A stretch of 64,000 nt of DNA from Macrosoma leucophasiata (taxonomy: Eukaryota; Arthropoda; Insecta; Lepidoptera; Hedylidae). The notes below the pieces were generated by a model. The model was not told where the DNA came from. It did no database searches and saw nothing but the letters and a program-made list of their open reading frames with translations. How positions within the stretch are numbered: the first letter of the stretch is position 1; the number at the start of each line of letters is the position of its first letter. Below are positions 42,791 through 53,324 of this stretch, piece by piece. The stretch spans positions 14,020,001 through 14,084,000 of the forward strand of contig JAWQUS010000032.1 of assembly GCA_036365455.1 (NCBI GenBank), in the 5' to 3' direction. The position numbers and the translations under genes are program-made.

Positions 42791-43093
42791 TTCGGATATT
42801 AGCCGCAATATATCGATAAAATATAGTCGCATCACTACTTAAATCCAACAGCTAATCGTACTTACAAGGCAAAGACACGACCGATGCAATGTTTCTTGGT
42901 ATAACCGATTATGTCGATTGAAGTGTTTGCTGCGTCTGGAGAGGCTCTTCCGATGAACTTGGAATACGATCTATATTTTATGTTTTTCGAATTCCATTTT
43001 TAAACTGAATGTTTAAGGCAAACATATACGAAGGTATTGCTAGGTGTTTTATTTTTAGAAAAAGGGAAAAGTTAAGTACGAATCACTTTTTTA
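42791..43093. other. No recognised gene
   Basis: 'ttcggatattagccgcaa' at the left edge belongs to the repeat shared with 39930. The remainder is unassigned. Confidence 0.3.
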
Positions 43094-43130
43094 CTAATGG
43101 TAGAGCTCCAGTGACGGAGCCGTGCACGCT
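43094..43130 (+). mobile_element. Family A 5' end fragment
   Basis: 'actaatggtagagctccagt' then 'gacggagc', and nothing further. Confidence 0.5.
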
Positions 43131-43395
43131 TCTATTTACTGTATTTATGTATTGTGTTTTTATGTATTTATCACGATGCAATGATTATCAAAACAACCGA
43201 AACGGTAAACCGGACTGTGTAAGACAGAGTTAAAGCTACAGCTATAGTTACAGCTATTTAGAAGATAAGAATGTAATCAGATCATGGCGTCTGAATGATA
43301 AGTGGTCCATAGATTATTCAGCATTGACATAATTTTACTAATGTCATCAGTGTCAGTCAACGGTACTGATGAGCTCACAATTGTTAGGCCTTTTA

Positions 43396-43637
43396 CAGTA
43401 CTCAACAATTAATATTGCACATCGAGCCCACGAAAAAGACGACGGGTCGTTTCGACTTCCTAAAGCATTGACTCTGTTGCACACTGCCTACGTAAACACT
43501 GACAGTCCGCCAAAACTTGATCAAAATGGTCGACAAACGTCAAATAGGTACGGTGCGAAAGAACGCCCAACAGACCCGAAATAGGCCGGAGTCTCCTTCC
43601 TTGGCTCGATGTGCAACATATATTGTTGAGCACTGTA
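43396..43637. mobile_element. Family H mariner-type MITE, full length
   Basis: 'cagtactcaacaattaatat' plus 'tgcacatcgagcc' at the left, and the inverse ending 'attgttgagcactgta' at the right. Confidence 0.75.
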
Positions 43638-43661
43638 CGTTAAAAATTTATGAGAACGATC

Positions 43662-43892
43662 CAGTGGCGTAGCTTACATGGGTGGCACCCGGAGCGGATG
43701 AGCAAAAAAAGGAATTACTCCCAATTTTTTTGCGTTTGCACGTTTAAACCCGTAACCAATTTTGGTTATTTAAACAGACCCCCACGACCCCTCGTCTTTT
43801 TCGTGGCCTCGATGTGCAATATTAATTGTTGAGTCAGGGTGTCACCCCGAAACGGTGCGAGCTGCCCTCCCCTCCCCATAGCTGCGCCACTG
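43662..43892. mobile_element. hAT-like TIR element 'CAGTGGCGTAGCT'
   Basis: Left CAGTGGCGTAGCT and right AGCTGCGCCACTG are inverted with one mismatch. 8-bp flanks GAACGATC and GTTCGATC agree at six positions. A family H end fragment lies inside (43810-43833). Confidence 0.55.
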
Positions 43893-43966
43893 GTTCGATC
43901 AACAGGATCGAACTCTCAACCCTTATGAATAAAGGCGTTAAAACCTATATAAATAATTGGTGATTC

Positions 43967-44110
43967 AGTTGGCCCGGCGTTGTGTGACCACCCCTTGATC
44001 CGAGGGTTGGTGGTTCAATCCCTGCACTAGGACAAATATCTGTATGGCTTACATTTATATTTTTTTCGGGTCTGGGTGTTTGCATGTGTAACGGCACCCA
44101 CGACACACAA
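43967..44110 (+). mobile_element. Family E tRNA-derived SINE
   Basis: 'gtggttcaatccctgcacta' (degenerate B box) then 'ggacaaatat' and 'gggtctgggtgtttgcatg'. Matches 10739-10905. Confidence 0.55.
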
Positions 44111-44119
44111 TTATACGTA

Positions 44120-44400
44120 GTGTGAGGCTGTGATTATAAGTGTATTATATTGTTATTTATAATATACCCTTATTAGAGCTTACTGAGTTCTTTTTGGCAG
44201 GTTTTTCTCAGTAAAATGGGCTTCGGAACTGTCAGAGAATGACAAAGAATGTCTCATATTCTTTTCGTTTAGTCTTAGAAATGGAACATTCTGTTAATTT
44301 TATTTATTTTACTTTTAAGGTTTAATTTGACATATCACTGTATATCATATGATATCAATCAAAGTGTCAATTGTTCAATCATCAATTCACTTTAAAAAAT
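44120..44400 (+). mobile_element. LINE 3' UTR fragment
   Basis: 'agagaatgacaaagaatgtc' and 'atgatatcaatcaaagtgtc' parallel 2085-2325. No coding portion. Confidence 0.45.
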
Positions 44401-44509
44401 TGAAATTTTATCTAACACAAGAAAAAAATATTATTTACAAGTGATTAGATAAATTCTTTTGCATCTTGAATATTGAATTTATAAACACTTCTGTTCCCGA
44501 TGAACACAC

Positions 44510-44600
44510 ATGCTGAATCTTGAAGAGGTCGCCGCGCCGGTCTCGTGTATGGCCCGAGGCTGAATCGTTAAAAGCTGAAATTACACGTGACTCTCCTTTA
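44510..44600 (+). repeat. Unnamed repeat, copy 1
   Basis: 'gctgaatcttgaagaggtc', 'ggcccgaggctgaatcg' and 'tacacgtga' recur in the same order at 45460-45540. Identity unknown. Confidence 0.5.
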
Positions 44601-44963
44601 TAATATGGAGAAAATCGAATATTGTCGAATGTTTTGACGTGAAAACGTCGTGTCGAATTAAGAAAATCGATGATAGAGTTTGCTGTTGCAACTGTTTATT
44701 TAAAATGTATGTTTAAAATCAAATTATACTTACACATAAGTGGTGTTAAGCTATGTTAAAGAATAGAGATGTTGTCACTTTTTAATTATTGTATCTAAAA
44801 ATAAATAAAAGAAATGTTCTACTCGTTATCTAATAGTTTTTAAGATATTCTATACAAAATGTAGCGAGTTGTGAAACGACTCAATACGGCAAGCTTGACC
44901 TGACCATAGACAAAGATTTGGGGAGAGGTTGTCGGCCACCAACAGATATTATAATGATAGATA

Positions 44964-45138
44964 CTAGCTGTTGCCCGCGGCTTCGCCCGCGTGGTTGTCG
45001 TTTTATAAATAACTAAGTAGCCTATGTTCTTCCTCAAAGTCAGCTCCGTCTCTGTTTTAAATAACAGGTAAAAGGTAATAGACAGACAAACAGACAGGCA
45101 GAGTTACTTTCGCATTTATAATATTAAGTAGGGATTTC
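44964..45138 (+). repeat. GC-headed dispersed repeat with GACA run
   Basis: 'actagctgttgcccgcggct' to 'cgcatttataatattaagta', almost the same as 3561-3750. Confidence 0.75.
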
Positions 45139-45459
45139 GAGGGGGGAGGGGGTTAGGATTCAAAAAGTCGAACGTCGCGAACTTGTTTGTTCTTGAATGG
45201 TTTTTGGAACCTATCAATAGTCCTCCCAAAATGTTTATGGTTACATCGTGAGGGTTAGCCATTAACATGATATTTTAGTAATTTGACCTCCCCCCTCTAT
45301 TTTGTTCGTCTGTTTCGCTGCATCCCCCACCCGAGTCTCACGTGGATGGATGGATATTTGGCAAACACATACATAACTCTAGCCTTACAACAAACACTAG
45401 GTAACTACTTATTTCAGCTTGCATCCTTGTACCTATATATTATTCGCTGTTTAAGCTCC

Positions 45460-45540
45460 ACGCTGCATCTTGAAGAGGTCACTAGTCTCGTGTTCGACCC
45501 GAGGCTGAATTGCTAAAACTAACACTACACGTGATTTTAT
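45460..45540 (+). repeat. Unnamed repeat, copy 2
   Basis: 'gctgcatcttgaagaggtc', 'cgacccgaggctgaattg' and 'ctacacgtga', matching 44510-44600. Confidence 0.5.
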
Positions 45541-45632
45541 TACTATCCTAGGGTTGTCACGAATGAATTTTTTTGAACAATTGCGAATTTGAACGTGAAC
45601 ATTCACCGCCGATATTATGCGTATACGAATAT

Positions 45633-45920
45633 CATAGAGCAACACCGAAGGGGAGTAGCCGTATGCAGGCTTTCCCGTCTGTCAAAGTACAAGCCCTATA
45701 CCTGTCGCCTAGATGTTTAATGTGTGTGTGAAATTGTTTCTGTAAGTATTTTGTTAAAGTCAAGGTGTGAGTTTCGTAGTTAAAGACGATTTTTGTAGAG
45801 TGTCGCACCCATTTCCCCCCGCAAAAAATGACAGACTGTTTTGCATCGGTAATAAATAACTACTAATAGGCTACTCCCCGCCTCCAGTCAGCCGCGACCG
45901 GTGGCCCGTGTTGCTCTATG
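45633..45920. mobile_element. Family G hAT-type MITE with perfect 8-bp duplication
   Basis: CATAGAGCAAC to GTTGCTCTATG (inverted relative to 14236), flanked by ACGAATAT at 45625-45632 and 45921-45928. Complete. Confidence 0.85.
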
Positions 45921-46094
45921 ACGAATATAGATGGTAGTGATAACGAATATCTAATTAATTCGTTTTACAACGTAACGAAATGACTTCGAAAGATTGTACC
46001 TAGATGTCAGATAGTAAAAAAAAATACTGAAACAAAAAGTTTATTCACAGAAAGTTTGAACCACAAGTTTTGCCACAGTGATACCTAGTTATTA

Positions 46095-46223
46095 CGGAGC
46101 CATACATTAACATCTAACCGGGACACGATAATGCTGAACACTACCATTTGATGGCAGATAGATTAGATAATGCGGTGGTGCTTAGGCCCTCGAGGTCCGA
46201 CACTGGAACCCTACCACGAGTAG
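46095..46223 (-). mobile_element. Family A fragment, divergent
   Basis: 'gccatacattaacatctaac' to 'aaccctaccacgagtag', the 5' half of family A. Confidence 0.55.
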
Positions 46224-46254
46224 AAACGTTCATCGCCACCGTATATATGCTACT

Positions 46255-46560
46255 TTTCTCTGACGTTACCGGGATTTTCTGGCAGTTTCCCAATGCTATT
46301 CCCGCAGTTCGGTAATGTGCCCGAAGTGCCCTGGAGATTTCAATAGGCTCGCCACCTAATGGTAACTAGCAAATTAATGCCCATACGTAATCGTGAGCGT
46401 TTGAGTGGTTATTTAATTTAATTTATTTATTTAATTCATATATTAAAATCGATACAGAACAATATATACATACAATATATATTAATAAATAATATACTAT
46501 AAATAACACAATAACAAAAATGGTGCTGCTTGAGTGCATTTTCCTCTGCCTACCCCTTTT
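46255..46560 (+). mobile_element. Family D tRNA-derived SINE body with AT-rich insertion
   Basis: 'caataggctcgccacctaat' and, after an AT-rich insert (46407-46525), 'tcctctgcctacccctttt' follow the order of 18640-18790. The tRNA-like head is missing. Confidence 0.5.
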
Positions 46561-46695
46561 TTAAATACGGGTGTGCAGAATAAATAATAGATAAATATTA
46601 TTATCAATGATAATGTGTGCCGAATAAATAATAGATATAATCATAATATATATATAATCTATTATTTATTCTGCACACCCGTATTTAAAAAAGGG
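46553..46695. repeat. Long palindrome, about 38-bp arms
   Basis: 'taaatacgggtgtgcagaat' plus 'aaataatagat' at the left and its inverse at 46657-46690. The centre repeats 'gtgtgc.gaataaataatag' once more. A cruciform is possible. Confidence 0.7.
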
Positions 46696-46749
46696 AAAGT
46701 ATCAATTTAAAATATAATATAATACATTTACAACAAAAATAAATAAATA

Positions 46750-46808
46750 CACGGATCCGTGTAGCCGGCCATCAACAGTGCCGGTGGCCGGATACACGGA
46801 TCCGTGTT
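46750..46808. repeat. Perfect-ended hairpin around ACACGGATCCGTGT
   Basis: The self-complementary 14-mer ACACGGATCCGTGT occurs at both ends, with 'ccggcca' and 'tggccgg' inverted between them. Confidence 0.65.
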
Positions 46809-47330
46809 TTGCCCGAACAAATTTCAAAGATCTATTGCACAGTCGGCTCTCGAAATACAGACACAGTTTTTAGCTGGCCACTCGGGTAATCCATGAATAC
46901 GTTAAATTTGCAGTGGTTTTAAAATCAGGCGTTTGGTTAATTTTTTATTGATTTTATAGCTTTTGATTTTATAGCTTTTTATAGTTTGCTTGGCGCTGTA
47001 TGTGTTAACATGTTAACAGTGACTGGATCGGAGTCTCCACGTTTATAAAATACCTAATTGGACCTTTTGATGTCTAATTGTGTATCTATTTGACTAATAT
47101 TTTAATGTAATTTGTAAAAAGTATAGGAAATACATTGACCTATATGTATTAAGTACTAGACAAATAAGATTTGTGTATTATTGTGCATATAATAATGCAC
47201 AGATATAAATAAGTTGTACATCCTGTAACGTGGTAAAATGAAAGTAACATGGTAATGAATTTTCATTTCCATATTACTTTCGGACTGTCTTTTAAAATAG
47301 TAAATACATACCTTATCAACACCCTATTAA
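46809..47330. other. No recognised feature
   Basis: AT-rich non-coding. A short hairpin 'gaaagtaacatgg...ccatattactttc' lies at 47240-47281. Confidence 0.35.
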
Positions 47331-47669
47331 CATAGAGCAACACGGGCCACCGGCCGCGGCGGCGGACCGGAGGGAAGTTGTCATATTATGCATGCAGGCT
47401 TTCCCCTTTGTCATAGTACAAGCACAGTATAAGTACATAACATGTTCGTTTTCTTTAGACTGTGGTACAAGTGCAAGTGTTCCTACGCCTGTCGCACAGA
47501 TGTTCAAATGTGTGCGTGAAATTGTTTATGTATTTTGTTAAGGTCAATGTTTGAATTTCGTAGTAATAGACGATTTTAGTGGTGTGTGTGTGTGAATCAC
47601 ACGTAGTTTCTCCCGCAAAAAATGCGGCTAGTCTCCTCCGGTCTCGGCGCTGGCCCGTGTTTCTCTATG
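47331..47669. mobile_element. Family G hAT-type MITE with perfect 8-bp duplication
   Basis: CATAGAGCAAC at the left and TTTCTCTATG at the right, flanked by CCTATTAA at 47323-47330 and 47670-47677. Slightly longer than the others because of an internal insert near 47430. Confidence 0.8.
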
Positions 47670-47904
47670 CCTATTAAAGACGGATGAAGTGCGATATGTA
47701 CAGTACATACATATTCGCTGGAATCTTATCATAAAACTATATATAATACATCATATCTTATAGCTTGAAATACTATAAAGGTTCCTTGTAAACTAAGGAA
47801 CCTAAAAAATAGCGGCTAACCTAACTAAATCGCCGAGTATTCAAATCATTTCGGAAGATCAGAAACCGAATGCATAATTATCTAGTTGCTTTAGAAAAAA
47901 CTGG

Positions 47905-48240
47905 TTGCCTGTAAAGTCGGTTTTACGGGCGAAGATTTTACGTGACAACGTCTTTTTCTCAGTAGAAAGGCATTCGCCGGTCCGGCAGGCCTCTCTCTCG
48001 TTCGGTGACTCATCGTTACGTTACCGGGCGTTACACTTTTTCATGAGTGACTCCGAGCCGCAACCTAATTTAAGACGTTGTCACGTCAATAAAAACAATT
48101 ATTTCGTAACAGCCTCCCAGGTGAACGATATTGACCCATTTACCTCCAAACGAGGTCTCACTTACAATGCTCCTAAGTCTATTTTAATAGCAACAAAAGA
48201 CTGTTATGTTACTTTTGTTACGATAAAGGATTGGTATTAA
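47905..48240 (+). CDS. Open frame of 111 codons, unrecognised
   Basis: ATG start MPVKSVLRAKILRDNVFF to a stop at 48240. No domain recognised. The first half is arginine- and serine-rich and overlaps an inverted pair ('acgtgacaacgtc' near 47940 and 'gacgttgtcacgt' near 48073), suggesting the frame lies in part across a repeat. No neighbouring gene supports it. It could be chance, and I would not treat it as a gene without transcript evidence. Confidence 0.15.
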   Translation: MPVKSVLRAKILRDNVFFSVERHSPVRQASLSFGDSSLRYRALHFFMSDSEPQPNLRRCHVNKNNYFVTASQVNDIDPFTSKRGLTYNAPKSILIATKDCYVTFVTIKDWY

Positions 48241-48354
48241 GGTTATCTATTTCAATATTGATTGTGTTCTAATGGATGGCGCGTCGAGTCAACGTTGTGG
48301 GAAGAAAGATGTTTTTCCTAAGAGTTTGTGGAATAGAGCTCCATTGATCCTGTG

Positions 48355-48642
48355 TTTTTTTTTATTTAATAGAAGTGGCAAATAAGCATGCAGTTCACAT
48401 TGATGTTTAGTGATGACTGCAGCCTATAGACACCCACACAAAGACCAAGGTCAAAATGCAGATGCGTTACCACGTGCGTGAGGCCTAAGGTGCTATGCCT
48501 CTGTGCCGGAAATTACAGGGCCGTACATTACCACCTGACCGGAACACGATAGTGCTGAACACTACCATTTAGCGGCAAGTATATTAGGTAATGCGGTCGT
48601 GCCTACGCCTGCGAGCTCCGTCACTAGAGCTCTACCACCAGT
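48355..48642 (-). mobile_element. Family A retroposon, full length
   Basis: T-run, 'gttcacattgatgtttagtg', ending 'gagctctaccaccagt'. Confidence 0.8.
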
Positions 48643-48707
48643 GAACACACACAACAACACATTTACACATCTATGTAAATGTGTTGTCAGAGAAAAACAA
48701 TGATTTG

Positions 48708-49084
48708 TTTTTTATATTATTTCGCATTAACACATGCTTGTGAAATATATTAAAATAAAATATATATAATAAAATATATTTCACAAGCATGTGTTATTGC
48801 GAAATAATATAAAAAACAATTATTAAGGGTAAAAGCGACTTCTTTACGATATTCAATAAACTGCAAAGTCTATTATATCGGTTGCCTAACTAGCATAGTT
48901 GGCAATAGATGGCGCTGCTGCTACCATAAAGCAATGCAATAAATGTGAAGGAAAGATTTGACAAATCGGGCAGGACTTCAGTAGCTCAATTGGAAGAGCG
49001 GCTGGACTAGATTCCCAGTAGGCCGCGAGTTCGAGTCTCGCCTGAAGTCAAATTTTTCTTTCCATTTTTCTTTAAATAAAATAT
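48708..49084 (+). mobile_element. Family P: palindrome plus tRNA-like retroposon with 12-bp duplication
   Basis: Flanked by AACAATGATTTG at 48696-48707 and 49085-49096. The first 110 bp form an inverted repeat with arms 'tattatttcgcattaacaca...' and '...tgtgttattgcgaaataata'. After about 140 bp comes a tRNA-like sequence, then 'ttttctttccatttttcttt' and an AT-rich end. A shorter unit with one palindrome arm joined to the tRNA 3' half is at 55676-55765. No ORF. Confidence 0.65.
48975..49048 (+). ncRNA. tRNA-like sequence with 9-nt anticodon loop
   Basis: Acceptor arms ACTTCAG and CTGAAGT pair perfectly. The D stem is GCTC/GAGC. The T arm is GCGAG, loop TTCGAGT, CTCGC. The anticodon stem GCTGG/CCAGT has a 9-base loop ACTAGATTC instead of 7, so no anticodon can be assigned with confidence. 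It lies inside a mobile unit, so I read it as a tRNA-derived part of a retroposon or a pseudo-tRNA. A functional intron-less tRNA is unlikely. Confidence 0.6.
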
Positions 49085-49096
49085 AACAATGATTTG

Positions 49097-49526
49097 ATAA
49101 CGGTTATATAAATCGAGTAATAAGTAGACGATTATAATCTCCTTTTCCTTGTTACGACGTCGTTGCCTTTTTAATGACGTCAATAAGTACGAGTATGTCA
49201 GCTTTGTGAACCGTAATTGAAAATCTTATATAACTGATACTTCCACACCAACTGATATGTCATATGTACGCCCTAAGCCGAGGATCGGACCCAAAGGGGA
49301 ATTCCTTAGGCAGTTGTGTTAAATTTATTTAGGCTGAGAGCCCTTTGCGCTCGCCCATTGCCGGAGAAGTAGAATAATGCCGCCTCGAGACGAGTCGACT
49401 ACGTCTGTCTCGTCAAACTGAATTTCTGAACAAAAAAATATTGTAGCAGAACATACAGGAGCATTCGTATGTCTGTCTATCTAGAAAAGAAAAGAAAACA
49501 TTTATTTGGACAGCACAGAGACATGA
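49097..49526. other. No recognised feature
   Basis: Non-coding. A stretch near 49320 ('aggctgagagccctttgcgc') is GC-richer, but unassigned. Confidence 0.3.
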
Positions 49527-49586
49527 GTCTGTCCGTCTGTCCGTCTGTACGTCCGACCGTCTGACCGTCCGACCGTCCGACCGACT
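49527..49586 (+). repeat. (GTCY)n microsatellite
   Basis: About 15 GTCT/GTCC units, with GTAC and GACC variants. Confidence 0.8.
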
Positions 49587-49975
49587 GGTTTCATGTAAAC
49601 GTCGATAGGCTACAGTATTATTTACCATAAAATGCCATGAATGTAAACTTTAAGATTGTGTGCCGCTGCCACTTCATGATATACAAAAATATATGAAACT
49701 GAATCAGTTTCCTGAACTAATTGAATTATTGAAAACAATCGGACTTTTACTTCAAAACATAACAGTAAGAAACGGAAAATTATTAGACAAAACAATGCAG
49801 ATCACATGAATAACCTGAAACCCCGAATTGACCTCAGTAGCCGTAGCAGCAGTAAACACAAAATTGGCTCGCATCTTGCTTCCTGACTCTCAGACGTTTG
49901 TTTAGTTATGTTGTCATTTCAAGAATCCATAAACTTTAATTCAAGATCATTCAATTCATTTATTTCATAACTAAC
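49587..49975. other. No recognised feature
   Basis: AT-rich non-coding. Confidence 0.3.
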
Positions 49976-50205
49976 TAATCTGGCGAACATCGTACCGCCT
50001 GGTACCGCCTAGAATTAAATTATGACATGTGTCAAAGATTTGACAGATACGAATTATTTGTACGGGCAAATGAAATTGTTATTTTTACGATTTGCTAATT
50101 TCTTCAACTTTTCTTACAAATATTCAAAACTGAAAAACTGAAATTACCCAAATCGGACCGGCCGTTCTAGAGTTTAAATGAGACGAACAAACGTCAATTT
50201 GAAAA
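49976..50205 (+). repeat. 'ctgacccggcaaac'-type repeat, divergent
   Basis: 'gacagatacgaattatttgt', 'caaatgaaattgttattttt' and 'aaatcggaccggccgttcta' follow the order at 10303, with substitutions. Confidence 0.6.
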
Positions 50206-50534
50206 AAAACATTAAATGTTGTTCCGTAGTAAACAAGGAACCCTAAAACGACTGGTACTGCGATTACCAATCCGAATGCCGAGCGAAACGATTATGGCAT
50301 AGGTATTCTCCTCTAATTACGAACAACTCTGTTGTGGGCTCTTTAGGGAAGCTTTTGTCCATAAGTGGACGCGTTTCGGCTAAAGCGACGACCAGTGTTG
50401 CCAATCGGCGGGTAATTCCCCCATTTGCGAGGAATGGGAGATCGACGCGGAGAGCAGGCCATTGGCCTCACTCGGATGATAATAGTATGATCCATGAATC
50501 GAATCTTTTCAATAAAACTGTACAAAAAAAATTT

Positions 50535-50782
50535 ACTGGTGGTAGAGCTCCAGTGACGAAGCTCGCGGGCATAGGCACCACCGCATTACCTTACATACTT
50601 GCCGCTAAATGGTAGTGATCAGCACTATCGTGTTCCGGTCAGGTGGTAATGTACGACCCTGTAATTTCCGGCACAGAGGCATAACACCTTAGGCCTCAGG
50701 AGTGGTAACGCATCTGCATTTTGATCTAGGTCTTTGTGTGGGTGTCTATATAGGCTGCAGTCATCACTTAACATCAATGTGG
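50535..50782 (+). mobile_element. Family A retroposon, 3'-truncated
   Basis: 'actggtggtagagctccagt' to 'cacttaacatcaatgtg', then unrelated sequence. The A-run is lost. Confidence 0.75.
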
Positions 50783-51707
50783 AGACGTGACCAAACAACT
50801 TCACTTCAACTTAACAAAGGCGTTTTTTAATTTCAAGCTCTTTTAAGATAGATTTTATGGTGTAGTACTATTATCTAACCTCAAACGCTAGGTATACATC
50901 AATACAGTTGCTAATCAATGATTTGTTTACAAACTACGCTTGACAGACCAAACCGATTTCATTTTTTGCGATGATGGAGGAAGACAATTAAAAAACCAAG
51001 GTTAACACGGTTCAATGGATCTCCAATTAGTAGATGATCAAGGAAGGATCATTGAAAAAATGAATCGCATTTTTTGCGAACTGTTTTTTTTAAAGAAAAA
51101 CATTTAATTGTTACAAAAAGTTTGTAAACAGTGATAGTTGAGGAAATGTTTTATTAGTATTCGTGGTGCAAGGCACGTAGACAAACAATGTATAGGTTTG
51201 TTTTTTTGATGATGGTACCTAAGCACGGTAATAGATCCATCTCAAATTTCTGTATGGAAATTATTTAGACCAGTGATTCCCAAAGTGGTCCATATAGACC
51301 CCCTGGGGTCCATGGGACTCTACGTAGCCGTGAATAAAATTTGAAAATATGGGAATGTGATATAAATGTAGCAAGGAGGGGAAACCAGAAAAAAACTGAA
51401 AGCGATCTACAAGAAAAAATAGTTTTGGAACCTCTGATTTAGACAATAAGTTATCTCTAGTCTTTTGACTGAGATTTTTCACTGAGATAGTACTTATAGT
51501 TGCCACACAAATTAAGATATAGGTACCAGCGGAATATATAGGTACTACTACACACTTGCACAATACAATACTAGTTATTGCAGTACTTTTAATCATTACA
51601 AATTGTAGCCTATTTAAGTTCTTCCAATTTGTAACCTAGGTAGATCTATTACTGTAAAGTTTCATTCAAATCCGTAAAGGAGTTTTTTCGTGAAATAGTA
51701 ACGAACA
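50783..51707. other. No recognised feature
   Basis: More than 900 bp without shared repeats. A 111-codon minus-strand ORF (51261-51596) has no recognisable domain and is probably chance. Confidence 0.3.
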
Positions 51708-51995
51708 TCCAGGTGGCATTTTGTTTGATATATGTTTATTACAGTGCCCGTGCATAGTGAAATAGAATAACAGTGCGATAACATAGCCTTTCATTCAGGT
51801 TTCCTCCAAAACTTCATTGTAAAATGTTGTAGCCATCGTTTTACTCGAATTAGGTACTAACTGTGACTCTCTCTGTCTGACTTTGACTGATAATTGATTG
51901 ACTGACTATTACTGATATTTTACGCTACTTATTACGAAAACGAAATATTGTTTTACTTGACACTGGCAAAAAGCGTAACAGCGATGCCATTATTA
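51708..51995 (+). mobile_element. Family F retroposon, plus-strand copy
   Basis: 'ggcattttgtttgatatatg' to 'gcgatgccattattaaaaaa', the reverse complement of 2326-2680, with the A-run at the 3' end. Confidence 0.7.
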
Positions 51996-52202
51996 AAAAA
52001 AAAACATCCATATTCCATCCATCCATACTCTCAAACTTTCGCATTTATAATTTAAATAGGATCGTGGGTAGGTTCTATTTTCATCACGCGTCGTACACTC
52101 GCACCTACCCAGTTATTGCTGATAAATGTAAAACAAATTGTTATCATCATCATAAAAGCCAAAAAACGTCCACTGCTGGACAAAAAGTGACATTGGAGCG
52201 AC

Positions 52203-52245
52203 ATAGAGCAACGCGGGCCACCGGTCGCGGCGGATGGAGCGAAAT
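52203..52245. mobile_element. Family G MITE end fragment
   Basis: 'catagagcaacgcgggccac' then 'cggtcgcggcgga', one terminus only. Confidence 0.6.
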
Positions 52246-52617
52246 TGATTGTATACCTATAATTAATACACAGTAAAAAAAATGTTAACTGCCAGTGTAA
52301 TCCATATTATTATGTTTTTTAACGATTATAACTACACCTTTTCAAGTTCTTTTCAATTCTTAAACAAAGGTTACAAATTGTTACAAAACGACCTTTTAGG
52401 ATAGGATGGCAATTATAACTCTTATTACATAAATCATTCGAAATACTAGCTTTATTATCAATGTCGGCGATGATAACGGCCAACAAAGCGGTCATAACAA
52501 ACTATCTGCATGAATTAAACCACGTAATAAGATAATCTCGGTCCACTTCAGCCATCTGAAACCGACAGCGCAGCGTTAAGACGAAGCTTCTATGTAGATT
52601 TTTTTTAATGAAATGGT
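52246..52617. other. No recognised feature
   Basis: AT-rich non-coding. Confidence 0.3.
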
Positions 52618-52874
52618 CTTCTTCTTAATCGGGCACTCTTGTCAGAGCGGTCGTGGTTGTGCTTGTTGTGTTATTCTTGTCTGGTACGGCTGTCTTGGTG
52701 ATCTGCTTCCATTTTTGACGGATAGAGGCGTTGGGTACGCACTGGACTATGGTACACTTAGTTGCGTTTTTAATTTGGTTGGTCCATCGGGTTGGTGATC
52801 GGCTGCGTCCTCTTTTGCCTTCTATTTGACCTTGGACTACGAGTCTCTCCATCGAACACTCATTTCTGGAGATG
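52618..52874 (-). pseudogene. LINE protein C-terminal fragment
   Basis: The minus-strand frame reads ECSMERLVVQGQIEGKRGRSRSP, then TRWTNQIK, and IRQKWKQITKTAV. This is the basic G-RGRP-TRW pattern that ends many insect LINE proteins. All catalytic parts are missing. A family A fragment adjoins it at 52875. Confidence 0.6.
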
Positions 52875-52935
52875 TGATGGTAGTAGCAAACAAACATACA
52901 GTTCACATTGATGTTAAGTGATGACTGCAGCCTTA
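52875..52935 (-). mobile_element. Family A 3' fragment
   Basis: 'tagtagcaaacaaacataca' then 'gttcacattgatgttaagtg'. Confidence 0.6.
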
Positions 52936-53324
52936 CTGCAGACTTACAGCAAAAATTAAACCCGACATTGCGACACGCACTTGGTTGTTTTTTTTTAATA
53001 ACACTCGTCTAACTGTCGTTACCAACTTTACTGTCCTTGATAACAATGACAATAACTTTTGAAGGCGAGCAAATTAAAAAGAAAACAAAAAGAAACAATT
53101 ATATTTAGACAGATAGGTACGTAATCATAACTTTGCCCAGACGAGTCAATTCAAAGACAAGTTAAAAAAGTACTGTTTTAATTAGACCTTTACGCAACTC
53201 TTTTGAAGCGTAAAAATTTATGAAAAATATTTATTAACAAAACAAAGACTTCTTTTGTCTTTTTTAATTAAGATCCCTATACGTAGTTCAAAGTCCAATA
53301 ACTTGCTGTATTTCAAGGAATTGT
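52936..53324. other. No recognised feature
   Basis: AT-rich non-coding. Confidence 0.3.

Noticed and set aside
48975..49048. Functional tRNA gene
   Set aside because: The anticodon loop has nine bases, no anticodon is assignable, and the sequence lies within a mobile unit.
52064..52276. 70-codon ORF
   Set aside because: Runs across a LINE-like tail and a family G MITE end, without coding signal.
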